Shown one piece after another: positions 35,941 through 44,063 of a DNA stretch of 64,000 bases. Position 1 is the stretch's first letter. Each line of letters starts with the position of its first letter. Under the pieces are notes generated by a model. It saw only the letters and a list, made by a program, of their open reading frames with translations, was not told the DNA's origin and did no database searches. Where the stretch lies: NCBI GenBank assembly GCA_051201605.1, contig CP179201.1:248001-312000 (forward strand). The letters are read 5' to 3'. This DNA comes from CABZJG01 sp902512685 (GTDB taxonomy: Bacteria > Pseudomonadota > Alphaproteobacteria > Rhodobacterales > Rhodobacteraceae). Made by a program: the position numbers and the translations under genes.

Positions 35941-37614
35941 CTAAGCCGAACGGCCTTGGTCAATCGAGCAATAATCCCCATTGAAATAGAGCAAAGGTGA
36001 TCCGTCGTCTGACTGGAAATCAATCACCTCACCAAAAATAACAAGATGGTCACCGGCATCGACGCTTTTTTGTCTTCGGCAAATGAAATTGGCGAGGGTT
36101 TCTTTGATTACCGGCGTTCCATGCAAAGATTTTTCATAGTTGGCTTTGTCAAATTTTTCGGCAGATTTTGAGGCAAAAAGCGCTGAGACATCTTGTTGAG
36201 TGCTGCGCAGAATATTGACCCCGAAATATTCACATTCGGAAAACACGCTTTTGCTAAAGGCCGACTTGCCAATGCAGATGAGCAAAATCGGAGGATCGAG
36301 CGAAACGGAGGTAAAAGAATTTGCGGTAATGCCGCGGGGTGTTCCATCGGACTGGCAGGTGGTGATGATGGTAACGCCGGTGGCAAATTTCCCAAAGGCG
36401 TTGCGCAAAGTGCGCGGATCAAATTGGCGCGCCGCTTTTTCAGGATCAGGGCTTAAGTATTGCGCGTTATGCTGGCCAAGCCGTGGAGGTGATCCAAGCA
36501 GCGGTGATTCAGAGGCTGAAAATCGCAAAGGGTTTGATGCCACCGTCCACGGTGCCTTTGGGTCATCAGGGTTTGACACCTGCGTGAGCATATTTCTGTT
36601 TGCAACATGTGGATCATCCACGATGTCCTGAATTGAATTTAGTGGCCCGAAAGGGACTTTACCACCAAGCATGGCTGACAGCTCTGCCTTGGTGCGGGAT
36701 TTGGTCCATGTTTCGACCACAGAATTAAGTTCGTCTTTATTTTCTGCGCGGGCCGAGCGTGTTGCAAATTTTGGGTTGCTTGAAAGTGTTTCGCCCTCCA
36801 TTGCATTGGCCAATATTTGCCAGAACTTATCGTCAACAATTCCGATCGCAACCGCGCCATCTTGTGCTTTAAACAGTCCGAACGGCGCAAGAAACGGATG
36901 ATTATTTCCCTCGGGCCCGGGCGTTGTGCCGTGAAAATCGTTTAAGTAAACCGCACGTTCACACAGGCTGAGCACAGCATCATACATGGCAACATCTACA
37001 AATTGACCCGTGCCATAGGCATCTGCATGCCGAAGCGCAGCCATGATGCCGAACGCCATCACCATGCCTGAAAAAATATCGCCAATGCCCGGTCCCACTT
37101 TGGTAAAGCTGCCAGCATCAGGCCCAGTCAGCGACATAACCCCCCCCATGGCTTGTGCAACCACGTCATAAGAGGGCCAATCTGAATAGGGGCTTTTGCC
37201 GGACCTTGGATCCCCAAAGCCGCGAATGGCCGCATAGACCAGGCGCGGGTTCAATTCGGATAATGTCTCGTAGGATAGACCAAGGCGCTCCATCACTCCG
37301 GGGCGAAAGTTTTCCACAACAACATCAGCCGATTTGATAAGCGCCAGAAACGCATCTTTTCCCTCTTGCGTTTTTAGATCAATATCAACGCTTTTTTTGG
37401 ACCGGTTTAGGCTGACAAAATAACCAGCCCATTCTTGTTTCGGATCATCTTTGCGAAACGGCCCATTAAGCCGGCTGCTATCGCCCGTTCCGCTTTCAAT
37501 CTTGATCACTTCAGCGCCATGATCTGAAAGCATCATGGTACAATAAGGCCCAGACAGCATACGGCTAAGGTCTAGTACGCGAATGCCATTTAATATTCCT
37601 TTAGTGTGGGGCAA
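35941..37614 (-). CDS. Fusion: CaiB/BaiF class III CoA-transferase + flavin reductase
   Basis: A 557-residue protein with two complete domains. Residues 1-395 are a class III CoA-transferase (CaiB/BaiF): GIRVLDLSRMLSGPYCTMML at the start, FVSLNRSKKSVDIDLK, RPGVMERLGL, and the presumed catalytic Asp179 in PGIGDIFSGM. Residues 400-557 are a flavin reductase of the FMN-binding split-barrel family: FATGVTIITT, GITANSFTSVSLDPPILL, EYFGVNIL, and GDHLVIFGEV. There is no stop or frameshift between them. It begins with TTG, 11 bases after AGGAG and six bases after the hydrolase stop. The reductase would supply reduced FMN to the LLM monooxygenase encoded at 40075. Confidence 0.88.
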   Translation of the reverse strand: MPHTKGILNGIRVLDLSRMLSGPYCTMMLSDHGAEVIKIESGTGDSSRLNGPFRKDDPKQEWAGYFVSLNRSKKSVDIDLKTQEGKDAFLALIKSADVVVENFRPGVMERLGLSYETLSELNPRLVYAAIRGFGDPRSGKSPYSDWPSYDVVAQAMGGVMSLTGPDAGSFTKVGPGIGDIFSGMVMAFGIMAALRHADAYGTGQFVDVAMYDAVLSLCERAVYLNDFHGTTPGPEGNNHPFLAPFGLFKAQDGAVAIGIVDDKFWQILANAMEGETLSSNPKFATRSARAENKDELNSVVETWTKSRTKAELSAMLGGKVPFGPLNSIQDIVDDPHVANRNMLTQVSNPDDPKAPWTVASNPLRFSASESPLLGSPPRLGQHNAQYLSPDPEKAARQFDPRTLRNAFGKFATGVTIITTCQSDGTPRGITANSFTSVSLDPPILLICIGKSAFSKSVFSECEYFGVNILRSTQQDVSALFASKSAEKFDKANYEKSLHGTPVIKETLANFICRRQKSVDAGDHLVIFGEVIDFQSDDGSPLLYFNGDYCSIDQGRSA

Positions 37615-37620
37615 CTCTTC

Positions 37621-38418
37621 TCAGGCTCCTGTGGTTTTGAGAAATTTAATAATCGGCCGGGTTATGGCATCGGGGTTTTCTGCCAGAGCCATATGGCGTA
37701 GGCCTTTTAGAATAATGGATTTTGCTCCGGGTATTTCTGCAGCGATAGCATGGGTCATTTCTGGCCCGTTGCCAAAATCTTCGTCGCCTGTAATCACCAA
37801 GGTTGGGCATCCAATGGCAGGATCTGGCGCAATAATTTCATCAATCCCGTCTGCAAGCACTTTATAAATTGTGTGATACACATCGGTTTTATTGGCCATA
37901 ACCCACTCCCGAACAAGATCCATCATCTCGGGGTTGTTTTTGCGAAATGCTGCTGTGAACCATCGCTCTAAAGCGGCCTCTATTGTTGCAGATGGTCCAT
38001 GTATGCGGGCTTGTTCAACGCGGTCTAAAATCGCTTGTTGGGCAGCGTTGGTTCTTTGATACGGTGAATGTAGGATCACTAATTTATCAACCCTGTTTGG
38101 ATAGTCTTGCGCAAATTTACGCACAATCATACCGCCCAAGGAAAATCCAACAAGACCTGCTTTCGCAATTTTAAAATGATCCATCAGGGCGAGTAATTGC
38201 GCGCAAAACAATGCCAAAGATGGGGCCTTAGGGGGGGGGATGCTATTGCCATGTCCAAAAAGATCGTACGTTATTACACGATAGGTCTTCGATAGGCTGG
38301 ATATCTGCCATTGCCAGGCAGACTGATTTAATCCCAGCCCATGGATTAACACTAAAGCGGGTGCAGAGGAATCGCCATATTTAGCAAAGGCGGTTCCATC
38401 AAAAGAACTAGATGTCAT
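37621..38418 (-). CDS. Alpha/beta hydrolase
   Basis: A 265-residue alpha/beta-hydrolase: oxyanion HGLGLNQSAW (about residue 30), nucleophile elbow GLVGFSLGGMIV (Ser about 98), acid VITGDEDFG (about 216) and His in LKGLRHMALAE (about 245). It resembles enol-lactone hydrolases (PcaD type) and the class to which the trigonelline-pathway hydrolase TgnD belongs. The ATG at 38418 follows GAGGAAAAA; a 23-codon open extension upstream reaches into the promoter and is rejected. First gene of the minus-strand operon; divergent from the aldehyde dehydrogenase. A betainyl-CoA thioesterase role is another possibility. Confidence 0.85.
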   Translation of the reverse strand: MTSSSFDGTAFAKYGDSSAPALVLIHGLGLNQSAWQWQISSLSKTYRVITYDLFGHGNSIPPPKAPSLALFCAQLLALMDHFKIAKAGLVGFSLGGMIVRKFAQDYPNRVDKLVILHSPYQRTNAAQQAILDRVEQARIHGPSATIEAALERWFTAAFRKNNPEMMDLVREWVMANKTDVYHTIYKVLADGIDEIIAPDPAIGCPTLVITGDEDFGNGPEMTHAIAAEIPGAKSIILKGLRHMALAENPDAITRPIIKFLKTTGA

Positions 38419-38491
38419 TTTTTCCTCGGTTGCCTGCGCCACTTTAGCAGTTGTTCCAAGCTTAACTTGGCCATTGCCATAAAACATTAAA

Positions 38492-38518
38492 TTTTCGCCA
38501 TCAAATGACGAAAAATCG
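38492..38518. promoter_or_regulatory. Palindromic candidate operator between the divergent catabolic operons
   Basis: TTTTCGCCAT (38492-38501) and ATGACGAAAA (38505-38514) form an inverted repeat with one mismatch and a three-base spacer. The block ATGACGAAAAATCG (38505-38518) recurs as ATGGCGAAAAATCG at 43992-44005 in the other divergent promoter of this cluster. A likely site for the CdhR-like regulator (inference). Confidence 0.5.
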
Positions 38519-38579
38519 CATTTTTATATTCAAATTTTGTCAAGAATGAGAATCAAAAAGCAAACTCGGGAATGCAAAG

Positions 38580-40061
38580 ATGGTGGATATTCAAACCTAC
38601 AAAATGCTTATCGACGGCGAATGGGTTGAGGCTTCGGATGGCCAAACCTTTGAATGTGAAAACCCTTCAAGCGGGGATGTTTGGTGCCGTGTGCCAAAGG
38701 CCACCGAAGGGGATGTTGATCGTGCAGTGCAAGCAGCCCACCGGGCTTTTAAAAAGGGCCCTTGGGCCTCGATGTTGCCGACACAGCGTGGCCAGTGTCT
38801 GCGTAAACTTGCCGAGATGCTGGGCGAGAATTCAGAAAAATTAGGACGTATTGAAAGCATTGATACGGGTAAAATGCTGAAGGAAACACGGTGGCAAGCC
38901 AAGTATATAGCCGAATTTTTTCAATTTTACGCTGGCTGCGCAGATAAAATATCCGGTGATGTTTTGCCCATTGATAAGCCTGATATGTTTGTCTTTACCA
39001 ACCGCGAACCCTTGGGCGTTGTTGCCGCTGTGGTGCCCTGGAATTCACAGCTTTTCTTGGTTGCAGTGAAAATTGGGCCCGCTTTGGCGGCAGGAAATAC
39101 CGTTGTTTTAAAAGCGTCAGAGCACGCTTCGGCAGCCATGCTGGAGTTTGGCGAATTAATTGAAAAGGCGGGCTTTCCCCCCGGTGTTGTCAATATCGTA
39201 ACAGGGCATGGCGACCCCTGCGGAAAAGCTTTGACAAGCCATAAAAAAGTTGCCCGCGTTTCATTTACGGGCGGGCCCGGAGCCGCCAGACAAATTCTCC
39301 ATAATTCGGCAGAAAACTTTGCCGAAGTGTCGCTAGAGCTTGGTGGAAAATCGCCTTTTATTGTCTTTGAAGATGCAAATATTGAAAGCGCGGTGAATGG
39401 TTCAATCGCGGGTATTTTTGGCGCAACTGGACAAAGCTGTGTTGCCGGCTCGCGGCTTTATCTACAAGAAGATATTGCCGATGAATTTTTGGACCGGATG
39501 GTCGGATTGGCCAAAGATATTGTGATAGGTGATCCGCTTGCGGACGCCACCCAAATGGGGCCGCTTTGCACGCAAGGTCAAATGGACTGCGTCGAGCGTG
39601 AAGTGGCCAGAGCACTGGACGAGGGCGGCACATTGCTGTGCGGTGGTCAGCGTCCAAAGGGGCTTAGCGGTAACTATTATGAGCCGACGATTATTGAATG
39701 CCCAAGCCAAAAAATGCATATTGTCGATACCGAAATGTTTGGCCCTGTTCTGTCTGTCCTTCGGTTCAAAACAGAGCAAGAAGTGATCGAGCTGGCCAAT
39801 GATACCGTTCATGGATTGGCGGCCGGTATATTTACCCAAGACAGCGCGCGATCTATGCGCGTGGCGCGCGCCATTGAAGCGGGCATCGTTTGGGTAAACA
39901 CCTATCGGGTTGTATCACCAATTGCCGAGTTTGGTGGCAATAAGGGCTCTGGCTATGGCCGCGAAAGCGGGTTCCAAGCCATGTATGACTATACCCGTCC
40001 CAAAACCATTTGGTTCAACACATCATCAGAACCCATGGCAAATCCATTTGTAATGCGGTGA
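38580..40061 (+). CDS. NAD(P)-dependent aldehyde dehydrogenase
   Basis: A 493-residue ALDH with all catalytic elements: Asn in VVPWNSQLFLV (about residue 157), cofactor loop FTGGPGAARQI (about 231), general base Glu in LELGGKSPF (about 257), nucleophile Cys in GATGQSCVAGSR (about 291) and the C-terminal EMFGPVLSV. Family members oxidise betaine aldehyde, 4-trimethylaminobutyraldehyde or semialdehydes; TgnC of the trigonelline pathway is also an ALDH. Followed after 13 bases by the LLM monooxygenase, so a partner role on the oxygenase product is inferred. Confidence 0.92.
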   Translation: MVDIQTYKMLIDGEWVEASDGQTFECENPSSGDVWCRVPKATEGDVDRAVQAAHRAFKKGPWASMLPTQRGQCLRKLAEMLGENSEKLGRIESIDTGKMLKETRWQAKYIAEFFQFYAGCADKISGDVLPIDKPDMFVFTNREPLGVVAAVVPWNSQLFLVAVKIGPALAAGNTVVLKASEHASAAMLEFGELIEKAGFPPGVVNIVTGHGDPCGKALTSHKKVARVSFTGGPGAARQILHNSAENFAEVSLELGGKSPFIVFEDANIESAVNGSIAGIFGATGQSCVAGSRLYLQEDIADEFLDRMVGLAKDIVIGDPLADATQMGPLCTQGQMDCVEREVARALDEGGTLLCGGQRPKGLSGNYYEPTIIECPSQKMHIVDTEMFGPVLSVLRFKTEQEVIELANDTVHGLAAGIFTQDSARSMRVARAIEAGIVWVNTYRVVSPIAEFGGNKGSGYGRESGFQAMYDYTRPKTIWFNTSSEPMANPFVMR

Positions 40062-40074
40062 GGAGGATCTACCA

Positions 40075-41109
40075 ATGAAATTTCAACTGGCCGTCAATTT
40101 AGAGCGCATGGACGACAGCGCAGATATGCAAGAGGTCGCGCGCCACACCATTGATATGGTTCAACGCGCAGAGCAGGGCGGATTTAGTACCGTTTGGGCC
40201 GCAGAGCATCACGCATTGGAAATGACCATCGCGCCAAATCCATTTCAGATTTTGACATGGTGGGCGGCAGAAACAAGCCATATCCGTCTCGGCACAGCCG
40301 TGGCAACAGCCGCCTATTGGCATCCCATTAATTTGGCTGGTGAGGCTGCTTTTTTAGATCTGATTTCGGGCGGCCGTTTGGAATTTGGAATTGGATCGGG
40401 GGCGTATCAACGCGAATTTGACCGCATGCGCCCGGGGCTAAAACAATCGGACGCATGGCAATATATGCAAGAAATGCTGCCAGTGGTGCGTGCACTTTGG
40501 CAAGGCGATGTTGAACATGATGGACAATTCTGGCAGTTTCCAAAATCCACATCCTGTCCCAAGCCGCTGCAAAGTGACGTGCCGGTCTGGGTTGCGGCGC
40601 GCTCACCGATCACGTTTGATTATGCGCTTCGTGAAAAATGCAATGTCATGAGCTGGCCCTTAACCCGGCCGTTTTCAGAGGCCGAGCTTTATAAAAAGCA
40701 GCTCGATGAGGCGGTTCAGAAAGCCGATAATGGGTTTAGACCAACCTTCGCTATGATGCGCCATGCTGCTGTCTATGCAAATAATAATGATCGCGATAAG
40801 GCGATATCAGCTATTCAAGGGGTCCTTGGACAGTTCGAAAATCTATTTCGCAATATGGATGATGTGCTCAACGGATTTCCAAAACAAGTATCTTTGGAAG
40901 ATCTGGAAGGGCGCGAACAATACAATCCGCATATGCTGGAAGAAAATCTTCTTTTCGGCTCTCCTGATGTGGTGATTGAAAAGCTTAAACGATATCAGGC
41001 TTTGGGCGTGGATGAGTTTATTTTCTATGCCAGCATGGGGATGGACATGGAGGCGCAAAAACGTTCTTTGCAGCTTTTCTGTGATGAAGTCATTCCCGCA
41101 TTTCAATAA
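40075..41109 (+). CDS. Luciferase-like (LLM) flavin-dependent monooxygenase
   Basis: A 344-residue TIM-barrel protein of the bacterial luciferase family that uses reduced FMN and O2. Typical segments are AEQGGFSTVWAAEHH (about residue 32), IRLGTAVATAAYWHPINLAGEAA (ends only: IRLGTAVA, HPINLAGE; about 67-92), SGGRLEFGIGSGAYQREF (about 98) and the late FGSPDVVIEKLKRY. GAGGAGG lies before the ATG. It needs a reductase, which this cluster supplies as the C-terminal domain of the CoA-transferase fusion. The substrate is not known; ring-opening of an N-methylpyridinium betaine is a hypothesis. Confidence 0.9.
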   Translation: MKFQLAVNLERMDDSADMQEVARHTIDMVQRAEQGGFSTVWAAEHHALEMTIAPNPFQILTWWAAETSHIRLGTAVATAAYWHPINLAGEAAFLDLISGGRLEFGIGSGAYQREFDRMRPGLKQSDAWQYMQEMLPVVRALWQGDVEHDGQFWQFPKSTSCPKPLQSDVPVWVAARSPITFDYALREKCNVMSWPLTRPFSEAELYKKQLDEAVQKADNGFRPTFAMMRHAAVYANNNDRDKAISAIQGVLGQFENLFRNMDDVLNGFPKQVSLEDLEGREQYNPHMLEENLLFGSPDVVIEKLKRYQALGVDEFIFYASMGMDMEAQKRSLQLFCDEVIPAFQ

Positions 41110-41120
41110 GGATAAAAACC

Positions 41121-41924
41121 ATGACAGATGGTGTTGAAGTAAAACGCGATGGCCATATTCTTGAGGTCAAGCTGGCACGCGGAAAAGTCAATGCAATAGA
41201 TGTGCCCACATCGCAGGCCCTCGCGGCTGCCTTTGCCGAATTTCGTGACGATAAAGACCTTCGTGTTGCAATCCTTACCGGTGGCGGGAAAAAAATATTT
41301 TCCGCGGGGTGGGACCTGAAAGCGCTTAACAATGGCGAGATGCAGCTCGATAACTGGTGGGAAACTGATGACTATGGCGAAGGCGGATTTACCGGTCTTA
41401 CGGAAAACTGGAGCCTGAATAAACCCGTGATCGCAGCGATCAACGGGTTGGCCATTGGCGGCGGTTTTGAAATGGCCATGGGGTGCGATCTCTTGATTGC
41501 AGCGGATCATGTTGAGTTTGGCTTGCCCGAAATGCCTTTGGGCATTGTGCCCGATGCGGGTGCATTGCAGCGCCTGCCGCGCCGTATTCCGCATAATATC
41601 GCAATGGAAATGCTGCTTTTGGGCCGGCGGATGAGCGCAGATGAGGCTGCGCATTACGGTTTGGTCAACAAGGTTGTTCCCAAAGAAAAACTGATGGAGG
41701 CCGCTTATGAATGGGCTGCCTCAATTGCGTGGTCCGCGCCGCTTGCAATGCAAAGCGTGAAAGAAGTGTTGCGCACAATTGAATGTGTGCCGCTTGAGCG
41801 AGCCTTTCATAAAATGCGCACCGACCCAATGCCGACCTATCGCAAAATGCTCAAATCCGATGACGCCGCCGAAGGTGTGGCGGCTTTTGTTGAAAAGCGG
41901 GAACCGAAGTTCAAGGGGGAATGA
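41121..41924 (+). CDS. Enoyl-CoA hydratase, carnitinyl-CoA dehydratase (CaiD) type
   Basis: A 267-residue crotonase. The segments FSAGWDLKA, GGFTGLTE, NKPVIAAINGLAIGGGFE and LPEMPLGIVPDAGALQRLP follow E. coli CaiD closely, including the two catalytic glutamates (Glu117 in GGGFE, Glu137 in LPE). CaiD hydrates crotonobetainyl-CoA to L-carnitinyl-CoA. The C-terminal EKREPKFKG is also CaiD-like. AAGGATAAAAACC precedes the ATG, and the TGA overlaps the next gene (ATGA), giving coupled translation with a carnitine-dehydrogenase-like enzyme. Confidence 0.88.
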   Translation: MTDGVEVKRDGHILEVKLARGKVNAIDVPTSQALAAAFAEFRDDKDLRVAILTGGGKKIFSAGWDLKALNNGEMQLDNWWETDDYGEGGFTGLTENWSLNKPVIAAINGLAIGGGFEMAMGCDLLIAADHVEFGLPEMPLGIVPDAGALQRLPRRIPHNIAMEMLLLGRRMSADEAAHYGLVNKVVPKEKLMEAAYEWAASIAWSAPLAMQSVKEVLRTIECVPLERAFHKMRTDPMPTYRKMLKSDDAAEGVAAFVEKREPKFKGE

Positions 41925-42868
41925 TGGGGTACATAGCGCCTGAAAAAGTTTCTCGCGTTGCCTCGATCGGGGGCGGGCCAATCGGTGGGGGATGGGCTGC
42001 CCATTTTCTGGCACGCGGGTATGATGTGAACCTTTATCTGCATGATGCCTCAGAAGTGCCCGCGTTTCAGACAATATTGAAAACGGCGTGGAAAAGCCTG
42101 TCTGCGCTGGGCTTGCATCCCGACGCCTCTCTTGATCGGTTGCGGATTGTTACAAATTTAAAGGATGCTTTGGACGGCGCTGAATTCATCCAAGAAAGCG
42201 CACCGGAAAACCTTGGGCTGAAACAAAAGCTCTACCAAGAGCTTGGCACGCTGGTTTCCGAAGATATTGTGATCGGCTCATCAACCTCGGGTCTGACCAT
42301 GACCGACATACAAGCCAAATGCCCAACCCCGCAAAGATGTATTATCGGGCATCCGTTTAACCCGCCATATTTATTGCCTCTTGTGGAAATCGTGGGCGGT
42401 GATCTAACCGATCCAGAGGCGGTTCAATGGGCCAGCGCATTTTATGAAATCGCCGGAAAATCGTCCTTGGTGATGAAAAAGGAAATCCCGGGATTTGTGG
42501 CCACGCGGCTGCAAGAAGCGCTTTGGCGCGAGGCCCTGCATATGGTGGCGAACGGGGAAGCATCGCCCGCCGATATCGACAATGCCCTCATGAACGGTCC
42601 TGCGCCGCGCATGGCGGTTCAGGGCCAGTGCATGGCCTTTCATGTGGCTTGCGGCGAAGGCGGTATGGCAACCAATCTTGATCAGTTCGGCCCGGCGCTC
42701 AAGTTGCCATGGACACGCCTAGATGCGCCTGAGTTAACCCAAGAGTTGCGCGACAGGATGGTCGACGGATGCAATCAGATCGCAGGAGATCAGCAGTTTG
42801 AAGATATGGCTGCAAAACGCGACGCGCAGATCGTTGCCGTTCTACGCGCCATTCGAGACACCGGTTAA
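41921..42868 (+). CDS. 3-hydroxyacyl-CoA dehydrogenase family, probable L-carnitine 3-dehydrogenase
   Basis: A 315-residue NAD-dependent dehydrogenase: Rossmann motif ASIGGGPIGGGWAAHFLARG (about residue 15), central QESAPENLGLKQKLY and STSGLTMTDIQ, GHPFNPPYLLPLVEIVGG (catalytic His, about 146) and the helical C-terminal domain with GFVATRLQEALWREALHM. Size and sequence suit the short (unfused) L-carnitine dehydrogenase of Pseudomonas (CdhA/LcdH, about 320 residues), which makes 3-dehydrocarnitine. Rhizobial versions carry a fused thioesterase that is absent here. Coupled to the CaiD-like gene; the stop overlaps that of the convergent regulator. Confidence 0.83.
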   Translation: MMGYIAPEKVSRVASIGGGPIGGGWAAHFLARGYDVNLYLHDASEVPAFQTILKTAWKSLSALGLHPDASLDRLRIVTNLKDALDGAEFIQESAPENLGLKQKLYQELGTLVSEDIVIGSSTSGLTMTDIQAKCPTPQRCIIGHPFNPPYLLPLVEIVGGDLTDPEAVQWASAFYEIAGKSSLVMKKEIPGFVATRLQEALWREALHMVANGEASPADIDNALMNGPAPRMAVQGQCMAFHVACGEGGMATNLDQFGPALKLPWTRLDAPELTQELRDRMVDGCNQIAGDQQFEDMAAKRDAQIVAVLRAIRDTG

Positions 42869-43908
42869 AGCGTTTTTTGACTTCCAAGTTTGGCCTTGTG
42901 CTGGGCATTCAACGTTTCAAGGAATCCTCCCAATGTGCCCGGCCAGTGCGGTGCGGCGTCCTGTTCGGGCCAGGCTTGCCGATTGGCGCTTGGTCTGCGG
43001 CCAAAGCATTTTTTGAAGGCTTGGGCAAAGTGCGAAAGCGAATTAAAGCCCGAGGCTGTTGCAATTTCCCGCACGCCCAAATCGGTTGAAATAAGCAGCA
43101 CCCGTGCGTGTTGCAACCGCAGCAACAATCCAAACTGCACAATGCTGCAGCCCACCGATTTGTTGAATTGCCGTTCCAATTGCCGCTGCGAAAGCCCCAC
43201 CTGCTGTGCAATCTCTGGCACGCTCAGCGGGTCCGATATATTGGCCTCAATAATTTCAATCGCGGCTCTGACGTCTGGGCCAAGCCGCTCAAGACCGCGG
43301 CCAAGGCTTTTTCTTTGCGGGTCTTTGCCCGATCGAACCGGATGATGCATGACTTGGTTTGAAATTTCACCGGCCAAGGCTTCACCGTGATGGTCCCTGA
43401 TAACCTTGAGCATCAGGTCAATCCCCGCTGTCGCGCCAGAGCAACAGGTGATCTGGCCCGCTTCGGTAAAAAGCTGCTCTGCGATATCTATGTCAGGAAA
43501 CTGTTCTTGAAAGCCCGCAATATAAGACCAATGAGTCGTGGCTTTGCGGTTGTTCAGCAGCCCAGCCCGTGCCAGCAAATAGGCCCCTTGCTCAACCGAG
43601 TAAATTTTCACGCCCAAGCGGGCCTGAACCCGTATCCATGAAAATAGCTTTTTGTTTGCATAGCGCTCTGCCCCCCAGCTGCCGACGACAAATAACATGT
43701 CGTTGCGAGCCAGTCGTTCCGGCGGAACAGAACATTCAACTGACATATTATTACTGGCGGTCAAAAAGGCGCCATCAAAGGAAATATGATGCACAGCATA
43801 AAGCGGCGCAGGCGACAGATAATTGGCAATGCGCGGCGCCTCCACAATATTCATCAGCGAATACATGTTGAACCTCGGCAGCAGAAGACAATATATATTT
43901 TGCGTCAT
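42865..43908 (-). CDS. GlxA/CdhR-type AraC-family transcriptional regulator
   Basis: A 347-residue regulator with an N-terminal DJ-1/PfpI-like domain (MTQNIYCLLLPRFNMYSLMN; SVEQGAYLLARAGLL with the position of the nucleophile elbow; SGATAGIDLMLKVI) and a C-terminal AraC helix-turn-helix pair (LSVPEIAQQVGLSQRQLERQ and VREIATASGFNSLSHFAQAF). This is the architecture of CdhR and GbdR, activators of carnitine and glycine-betaine catabolism in Pseudomonas. I choose the ATG at 43908, which has GAGGTG upstream; the frame is open 45 codons further. Divergent from the BKACE gene with a shared candidate operator. Confidence 0.87.
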   Translation of the reverse strand: MTQNIYCLLLPRFNMYSLMNIVEAPRIANYLSPAPLYAVHHISFDGAFLTASNNMSVECSVPPERLARNDMLFVVGSWGAERYANKKLFSWIRVQARLGVKIYSVEQGAYLLARAGLLNNRKATTHWSYIAGFQEQFPDIDIAEQLFTEAGQITCCSGATAGIDLMLKVIRDHHGEALAGEISNQVMHHPVRSGKDPQRKSLGRGLERLGPDVRAAIEIIEANISDPLSVPEIAQQVGLSQRQLERQFNKSVGCSIVQFGLLLRLQHARVLLISTDLGVREIATASGFNSLSHFAQAFKKCFGRRPSANRQAWPEQDAAPHWPGTLGGFLETLNAQHKAKLGSQKTL

Positions 43909-43991
43909 GACACCTCTACGATATTTTATGCCCAAATCAGTTTCCTGAAACATGCCATGGACGCTAAATTTCGACAAGTAAAGATCAAAAA

Positions 43992-44005
43992 ATGGCGAAA
44001 AATCG
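43992..44005. promoter_or_regulatory. Second copy of the candidate operator motif
   Basis: ATGGCGAAAAATCG, 13 of 14 bases identical to 38505-38518, between the regulator gene and the BKACE gene. Two TCGACAA copies flank it (43971-43977 and 44003-44009), giving spaced direct repeats as AraC-family proteins often use. Confidence 0.5.
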
Positions 44006-44063
44006 ACAAATATGATCCGTCTAGGCTTCAAGATGGTGACCAAAACGAGGGAGGTTTGTAACC

